Below, piece after piece: positions 56,767 through 64,000 of a stretch of DNA of 64,000 nucleotides. The stretch's first letter is position 1; each line of letters starts with the position of its first letter. The position numbers and the translations under genes are program-made. Source of the stretch: Branchiostoma floridae (Eukaryota > Chordata > Leptocardii > Amphioxiformes > Branchiostomatidae); the NCBI RefSeq assembly GCF_000003815.2, contig NC_049991.1, positions 18,318,037 through 18,382,036 on the forward strand, written 5' to 3'. Below the pieces are notes generated by a model. That model was not told where the DNA came from and made no database searches. It was given only the letters and a program-made list of their open reading frames with translations.

Positions 56767-58015
56767 CAGACATTGTTTTAGAGACTACCTACGAGAACGT
56801 CGGGCATGAACTTACGGGGGGCTGTGCCCCCTCTCTCTACACCCCACCCCACCCCAGTCGGGCACAGGGTTATTAAACTGTAAGTCCACCTTCTTCATCA
56901 GAACTTTTACGGCGAGCTACCTTCGTCTGAACTCTCTCTCAAAGTTCTCCAAAAACACCTGCTGAAAAACTGTCTAAGAAAGGTGACCTGGTGTGATTTG
57001 TATGTGTACAGTGTATATCCGTATCCAATTGATACAAACAATTTCAGTGGAAAACGGGCCCACATTGTAAAATTTTACTAGATTACTTTCTCTACTTTGT
57101 ACGATCGAACCTTAAAAGAGTGTATTTTATTTCAAGTCCAAGGATTGTCAGAAAGAGAACGAAAAGTTAGAGATAGAGACTACCGATCGCTGAGCACTTG
57201 TCATCCGAACTCTTCACTTGTAAATACCATCGTCTCACCGAAAATATAGCCTGTGTAAGAACGGTCCCACTAGTAAATATAGCGTACCGATATTGCACGG
57301 GGTTGATCAGTGATGTACATAGACGTATTGCTACCCCAAAGGGGGTAAGCGGCGTGGCCGTTCTAGGTCTGCGACATTTTGTTTTCCCTTAGCAAATTTG
57401 TTCAATGTGTTGTTGCCAAACCTATTACACGGTGTTTCGCGGCTCGCCGTGACGGGGGAGGGACTTTGTGGCAATCCAGAGCGAATGGTGCGAAAACAAA
57501 ACGTCTGTTCTACAATATTTACCTACAAGATCTGCCGGGCTGATACGGAATGGAAAGTTTACGCCTGTTGCATTTTCCACTTCACTGGAGGCTGAAACGC
57601 AACAACCGATATCTCAAATGTTAGCAAGACTATTAGAACCAAATGTCGGCATCCACCTTGTAACGTTTTAAATGTCCGTGGCAATAGACAAGGCAATAGA
57701 TCTCAGTGCTAGAGTATTGGTCTCACAGAGGGCGTAATCAGTGAAAGTTGATGTTGTTTATCTTTTAGGCGTATCCACGAGAATCTAAACTAACCGACTA
57801 TGTTTTAAAACACTCTATCGGGTATTGTGTCTTTGTGTAAACTAAGTTGTTGTATTAGCACTCGAGAATGCTACGGTTGTATCCAATGTGCGGCCACGAG
57901 TCTTTAGACCGTCGCTTGTCAGTATTCGCTCAGTTTGACCGACGTAAAAGTTGTAGATTCATAGCACGAGTTTTGTAGTTACACACCGCTTTTTGTGTGC
58001 GCAGATGAAAATAAA
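56767..58015 (+). other. FOXL2: FOXL2 3' UTR
   Basis: AT-richer sequence after TGA, with a canonical AATAAA at 58010-58015. No ORF or repeat of note. Confidence 0.5.
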
Positions 58016-60570
58016 GTACGTAGGTCGGGCGGTCACGCCAAATTCTTGCAAAACACCGTTTCGTCTCGAAGTTTTGTTTCTGCGGAGCTCTTTGTACTGA
58101 ATGAATGACCAGTATGTACGCATTCTTGTAGTGAAAGGACCAGGGTTGGCTCGAATCGTCCCTCCGCCATTCATGTCATAGATTTTCAGAATCTCATCCA
58201 TCAAGCTCGGATGATCATTTTTGTTTGCTTACAACGCGGCGCAGAAAGGGCGGGTGAGAGGGGTCAGGACGGGACCTGATCGCTTACACGGACCCGGGCA
58301 TGTTTTCACAGTAGAGTCGGGCACATCCCCGACATACCGACGGGAATAAGTGCCGAGTTATGTGGTGGCATGTGCCTGCCCGTTTTAAGTGTACGCCCCG
58401 CGTGGAAGATATATGGGAAAAGGCCAGACGGTTATTACTACAAGCTGTTTGTTATAGACCCGTCTTTACCGTCCCACGCCGTTATGCCTCTGTGCCAACC
58501 TTAATGTGGTGCGGCGACGGGAAATGGTGCGGGCCCCATATTTTGGAAACAAGATGTCAAGAAATCCCCCAAGGAAGCACAACAAATTTCGCGAACATAA
58601 ATTGCTTGGGGAAAACACGGGCTACCAACGTGAGGTTGTTGAAACTTGGGGAATGTGGAAACATGGTTAGACCCACCGCTTACCCATAACTACAAGATGA
58701 AACAAAGATTACGTATTATGCCCTTTAGTCTGCTCTGTCTACATTACTACAACTTCATCGTACAGACTTCACTTCATAATTCGGTGCATTCACAGCAGTT
58801 ACAGTAAACATTTTTCTTGAGGGAAAAAGTTTTATTTCTTTGCAAGATGGGTGAAACGACCTTCTCCCAATTCAAATTGAAGAATGTAAAATGGAATATT
58901 TGATTGACTCTTATATTCTTGTTATCATTAAGAAAATGTCTTGTACCACTGGGTTGAAATCTAGTTTTTAATCACTGTGAGAGTTTCTTCATAATTGTCA
59001 TTTTCGGGTACCGCTAACTACATAGGCGTTCCTCCGAATGACTGGAATTTCTGGGGATTTGCGGCCACATTTCTTGCCTCGCCCACGGGAACTAACTGTC
59101 TCTCCTGCTTACATGACAAGGTGATGTACAAGTATGTGCGAGCAGCTGAAAACGCATTAGTGTTTAAAAAACAGAACAAAACGCCCTTCAGTAGAAGTGT
59201 GCAGCATAGTTTACCCAGTAGAAGAAGTGTGTTCCTGTTCAGCGGGGTGCTTTACCTTCGCCCTGGCGGTCGCAATGAACACTTGTGGCCCTTGGTGAGT
59301 AGGGCGGGCCGTACGCCGCACGATGGACAGCTGAAAATTTCACCAGGCGACGGAAAAAAACGTCAACAGAGAGACGAAAACATCGCCTGTAAGCCTAGCC
59401 GTCGGTATGGGGTGTGTGTAAGCGTTATTTGTCCGGCACTTTTGGTGGCTGATTGCAGGGGCGGGGCCTCGGCGCGCCAGTTGGTCTCCTGCATCGGGGT
59501 GGCGTTGTCACTCAAGAGTCAAAAAATAAACTTCGAAATAAATCCGCTAAACTCGAGTGTAAAGTCTTCAGAACAATCTGGTGATAAAAAGCATTGAACC
59601 TATCATTTTATAGCCTGGTATCTAGCCATATTATAGTTCCCTGTGTCTTTTGTCCTCTCCGCAAATTCGTACCAGGCTAGGATGCAAATATATCCATTCG
59701 GAACGAAAAGACGGCCTTGTGTCCATCTACAATTCCTATACAGTTAACACGGCGGCAAATTAACTTAGACATAAAATTAATTTCTACAGCTACCCCGTGT
59801 TAAAATCTTTCAGCACAATGAAGATTAAACAATGTATTCGAAACAAAAATGTTGGCGATGTTTTTTTCAGGGTCTATTTCTTTTTTTGTTACGTTGACAT
59901 ATATCCATCTGGAAAATGCTAACGGCATCCAGTTTCAATTTAAAGCCTTTCCTGGTTAGAGTATTTCAATGTAGAATTGTTTAATTTCATAACAAGGGAA
60001 GTTTGCCACAACCAATTGAGATGACATTTGATTATAACAAGATCATTGTTCCTGGAATTTACTACCATCGTCTATCATGCAAAATTTCTTTTAATATCTT
60101 TTTTTGAAACAGGATACAGAGAATCTGAAAATGATGCAGCAATTCTAACATATGCAGCGTTGACAAGCAAAAACGGCTTAAATATGTATGTAGAAACTTA
60201 ACGTCTCTAAATTAGCGATCAGCCAGTCAGCGTCGTACGCCCAAACATACTTAGAGTCCCACTTTTGCAATTATACATTTAGTTATTCAACACCAAGACA
60301 AGGAAACGTATTCCTCCATATGATAATTTTGTCTTTTATAACATGTAATAAGAAAATATAGGAGTAATTGTTAATAAACTATGAGACGTAGAATCTTACT
60401 TTTAAGAAATATCCTCGAAACGTTTATATTAAATTTAGATGGCTATAGCTTTTCAGATTGATAGTAAATTTTACTCTTGCCAGCAGAAATTACTTGAATC
60501 ATTATATTGTTGTTTGAAAACGAGCATCGTTTGTGGCGGTGACTACCAACATGTAAATGTACAAAGTCAT
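58016..60570. other. Intergenic DNA with GC-rich unique blocks
   Basis: 58240-58690 and 59030-59500 are GC-richer, single copy and carry open frames of 109 and 200 codons, but the longer one lacks an ATG at its start. They could be conserved non-coding elements of FOXL2 or pieces of an unrecognised gene. 59610-59690 has a small inverted pair TAGCCTGGTATC / GTACCAGGCTA. The rest is AT-rich and featureless. Confidence 0.4.
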
Positions 60571-60599
60571 TTATGCGTTTGTATTTCATAACTATACTG

Positions 60600-61060
60600 A
60601 TTCGTGCCTGGTCATCAGCTGATTACTCTTGTTCATTATTTATCACAATATTTAAAGATTGTACAGTTAATATCATGCCTTCTGTACTGTTTGAAGTGTT
60701 AGGCCATCTGCTGTCATTGTATTGGCTACCATGTGTTGACTCTTGCTACAGTTTTGTGCATAATTTATTACAAATTTGAAGACAGTAGAGTGAAGACAAT
60801 GCCTGCTGTACTGTACTGTTTCTCTCTCTCACTCAGTCCCGTAGCCGGTGGCTGTAGGGGCAGTAAGACTGTTTGCACTGTTTGGCCGTGTTGGTTACAA
60901 AGTCGTCAGCGCAGTATACAGAAAAGCTGTTGGCTAGTGGCTACCTGGTGTTGACTCTAGCAGAAGTATCTTTTTATGTTCATGTTTTATTACATAATTT
61001 GAAGACTGTATAGTAAAGACAATGCCTGCTATACTGTTTGCCGTGTTGGTCACCTACAAA
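60600..61060. repeat. Imperfect direct repeats
   Basis: GACAATGCCTGCTGTACTGT / AATATCATGCCTTCTGTACTGTTT / GACAATGCCTGCTATACTGTTT occur at about 60669, 60798 and 61019, each preceded by an AATTTGAAGACTGTA-type string and GTGTTGACTC. An old tandem array with uneven spacing. Confidence 0.6.
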
Positions 61061-61191
61061 GCCCACTGCCTGGCCCCCGTCCAGGGCGACTAATGCGGAC
61101 CATAAGTCCCGTAAATTCTCGCCAGATCGCGACACCTCCAAAACAAACCCAGCAAAACGGAGACGTTCCAAGAATCGTAACTGTTTTAACT

Positions 61192-61416
61192 AAGGGCTAG
61201 GTCACATATGTCGTAAGATCGTCGTACGATCGCTAACTTTTGGGTATTTTGGAGGACAAAAATGTACGTCTCCTGCAAAGTTCAACTGTGTTGGTACAGC
61301 ATAAATGCTGTTCTTGATCCATGTCGGTTGTTGGTTCTGTCACGGCCTACTTGAAAATCCTTTGACTTCAAAATCGTAGGACGATCGCACGACCTATGTG
61401 ATATGATCGCGCCCTT
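61192..61416. mobile_element. Inverted-repeat element with GATCGT ends
   Basis: AAGGGCTAGGTCACATATGTCGT ... GATCGTCGTACGATCG at the left is mirrored by CGTAGGACGATCGCACGACC ... GCGCCCTT at the right. About 225 bp, no ORF. Confidence 0.75.
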
Positions 61417-62632
61417 GCACTCTACACTCAGGGGAAGATGAATGTAGTTTTGTTAGAAATATCCCTTCTTTTACTTCTAAAGATTTATAAAATTTACCAT
61501 TTATTTTTCTACTAAAAAAAAAACGAGTAGTCTTGCACGGTTTTGATGATTCATGATTTTGGGTGTGTACATATGAAGGAATGTGTTGGTGGTAGGTAAT
61601 CTTTTATAAGCAGCAAATGATTTCATCCATTTAGCAGATGCTACATTGTTGTATCGTAGTGTTGTCTTTAATTGTTATCGTGATCATTCTCAGTCACGGA
61701 ATACGCAGTCAAACATGTAAAATCGTCTCTATTTACTTTAACAAATACACTGAAAAATTCACCAGTTTATTGTGGCGGTTTTCCTGTGAGGAAACGATCC
61801 TTTTCTCCAGGGCGTCACGATCGTTCCACGGTTAATTTTAAGTCTTCCAGAATCAAAACATGGTCCTTAACTTAAACTGTGCAATTCCGCCATTCGGGGA
61901 CCATTTGGTCGCACACAACCTAGGTTGACTTGCTAACTTGAAAACGGAGAATAACGCCAAATGCTGTGAAGAATCTGCCAAACTTGCAACTGTGTATTAA
62001 ACTCCTTGTTTCACGGTCTGCTTGGGCAAATTGGACAAATTCTACTGTTTTCACAGCGGACAGAGGAGTTTGATAGACTGGCAGTTAATACATTGCTTTT
62101 GTATCGGAATGTATAGTCAACCCTGCAAAAGTTGTCAGTAATTCTACTAAGTAGAGATATTAGCAAACGTAACACATTTCAACTTATTTTCTGTGACGAG
62201 TAGGCTTCTTTCTTACTCCACAAAATCTCATTCTCAACGGTGAAGCGTGCTAGAGAAATAGATGCTCTAAACGTTTGTCCGTCTCTGAAGAAAAAACGGG
62301 TCCAGAAAACGGAATAGAATCTTAGTAGCCATTTGGGAACCGTTTCGTCCAACCCAGTCTGTGTAGTTAGTTCGGAACGTTGCGTGCAATGTTGTTTTTT
62401 CCGGCGGCTTCCTCGCGGCCCGGTGTGCAGACGTGAAACGCTATCTTCCTGAGAAGTACCCCGCCTGCTGCACCGCTATGCCACAGTTACCAGTAAGTTA
62501 TTTCACGTTCTCAATACGCGCATATTTTACCGCGTTCGTCATACTGAGTTCTGCTAAACTTCGACCCCTAGTCGTGCTGGGAGGCAGAGGTGGGGACACG
62601 GACAGATGGAAAAGAAGGCTTTGCTTTTTTTT

Positions 62633-63070
62633 AATATCCAGCTCCAAAATTTGATATAGATATCACAAAGAGTGACAAACGTGCTTTTAAGACCCACTTT
62701 CCGCTAGACGACGATCGCGCTGCGGTCCCACTGCGATCTTGATAGGATATGTGTAACCTTCACTTTCACACTTGGTATAACATACAAAACGTAAAAGTGT
62801 GACGGAGAGGACGAGTAAGAATATTCGTTTCTTTTCTATAGAATTCGTCGACAGATCTGTCAAATTTTAGGTCGCAGAAAGAGCGCGGCGAGAGCGCCGT
62901 CCTCGTGGAAACGGGGTATGAGGAAAGATACCGTTGTGTAGGGCGATCTTGTTATCCCTTTGATTTTTTTATATCCAGTTGGAAAATTTGATATAGATAT
63001 CACCAAGAGTGACAAACGTGATGGAAAGGAAAGATACCGTTGCGCAGGGATATCTTGCTATTCCTTTGAT
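62633..63070. repeat. Tandem duplication, one copy split by an inverted-repeat element
   Basis: ATATCCAG..CCAAAATTTGATATAGATATCAC-AAGAGTGACAAACGTG occurs at about 62633 and 62973. GAAAGATACCGTTG...ATCTTG occurs at 62923 and 63029. In the second copy the two parts are 6-7 bases apart; in the first they are separated by about 230 bp (62685-62922). That insert carries CCCACTTTCCGCTAGACGACG at one end and CGCCGTCCTCGTGGAAACGGGG at the other. Confidence 0.8.
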
Positions 63071-63727
63071 ATTTCTTACGTTCAAAATGAGCATGTACAT
63101 ATTTACCCCCAGAGATTTGCACCCGTGGTAATTTCTGTCATCAGAAACAGAAGTGTTCATTTACTCAATTTAACTTTGAGATTACAGTTTAAGTTTGTTA
63201 TGAAAAAAAAATATTCGTTCAGTAATTGCTATCCTCTGTAGTAGACCTGCGCTACTCACATAATTGTTGATAAAACAAGGAATGTATTTTCACAGTGCGT
63301 GTAAAGGCGATTTCTTTTTCACAAATCTGGATCTATTGCTTCTGTTGTTTTGTGATTCTCCATGATCCAATTATTCTATTGAACATCAGGTTCATCACAC
63401 ACTGGGAGGATACATATATATGCAATAGTGCATAGATTTCATGATAAGAGGTATGACTTTCATCATGGAAAAGAAATTACCGCACTTCTCACAGGCTAAC
63501 ACCGACGTGTCTTGCCCCTCGGTCCAAAGGCTATCTGAAGTTGCACCCTGTTCCTGCAGACGTACAGTACGGTCCTTGTGCGCCACGGTATGCGGCAAGT
63601 TACCACGTACAGATAACTCGGTCAGGAGAAAGCAAAGGTGGTGACTTTTACTTTCGGCTACACGCACCGAGGAAATATCACATTTCTTGTCAATTTGTAA
63701 TGTTTTATACGGCGTCACACTTTGAGG

Positions 63728-63977
63728 ATACCGGCCCCCTTTCCACTACACAGCGGTCGCGCTGCGCTCTCACAGCGATCTAAAATGGATGTGTGTCACA
63801 TTTGCTTCCAGACTGGGTATATCATACAAAACGTAAAGGCGTGCAAGACAAGGCATCAAAACACACAAAGTGTAAAAAGATTCATTTTTTTTCTTTACAA
63901 TTCGTTGAGCGATCTGTCATATTTCAGGTCGCGGAGAGAGCGCGGCGAGAGCGCCGTCCTAGTGGAAAGGGGGTATA
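63728..63977. mobile_element. Second copy of the CGCCGTCC inverted-repeat element
   Basis: ATACCGGCCCCCTTTCCACTA at the left is mirrored by TAGTGGAAAGGGGGTAT at the right. The interior CGGTCGCGCTGCG ... GAGAGCGCGGCGAGAGCGCC matches the insert at 62685-62922. About 250 bp, no ORF. Confidence 0.8.
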
Positions 63978-64000
63978 ACGTATCATCTTAGTACGTTAAT

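Noticed and set aside
58995-59597. 200-codon ORF on the plus strand
   Set aside because: No ATG at its start, no recognisable domain, and mixed low-complexity composition; kept only as a GC-rich block.

Overview
The window looks like nuclear DNA of an intron-rich invertebrate deuterostome, most consistent with amphioxus (Branchiostoma). The exon-joined proteins are very close to vertebrate LUC7L3, WIPI2 and FOXL2 but lack vertebrate-specific traits such as the FOXL2 polyalanine tract. The non-coding DNA is crowded with short inverted-repeat elements, minisatellites and SINEs. The species call is an inference. There are two N gaps (1598-1760 and 6940-7039) and no prokaryotic features.

Four genes are well supported. 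(1) 1-7725 (+): the 3' part of a modular membrane protein, with ten EGF repeats, a pentraxin domain, two EGF, one thrombospondin type 1 repeat, a sushi-like module, a module with a furin-type RRKR site, an ephrin-receptor-like Cys module, a probable membrane segment in the second gap and a cytoplasmic tail. The 5' end lies outside the window. (2) 18273-12185 (-): LUC7L3, a U1 snRNP-associated splicing factor, complete in nine coding exons. (3) 19352-30235 (+): WIPI2, an autophagy PROPPIN, complete in twelve coding exons, head to head with LUC7L3 over a 1.08 kb gap that holds a foldback of promoter-like motifs. (4) 55921-56766 (+): single-exon FOXL2 in a gene-poor stretch. Exon joins were made by hand from GT-AG sites, reading frame and remembered homologues. 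The genes are unrelated in function, apart from a possible shared promoter for LUC7L3 and WIPI2.

The most unusual signal is inside WIPI2. Four of its exons have tandem duplications that span an exon-intron junction. Exon 3 is preceded by five decoy copies of its 3' splice site in a 76 bp minisatellite; exon 5 has three copies of its donor; exon 7 has two donors; exon 9 has two acceptors. The exon 3 decoys and the upstream exon 9 acceptor lead directly to in-frame stops. Just after the WIPI2 stop codon, four RFX/X-box-like palindromes recur every 21 bp, about two helical turns.

The 25 kb between WIPI2 and FOXL2 and the 6 kb after the FOXL2 3' UTR hold no gene I can support. They contain inverted-repeat elements (one with a perfect 8 bp target duplication), long palindromes, a roughly 125 bp satellite, a degenerate repeat with CACGTG cores, a TG/CG macrosatellite and retroelement debris. 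Interspersed GC-rich non-repeat islands may be regulatory.
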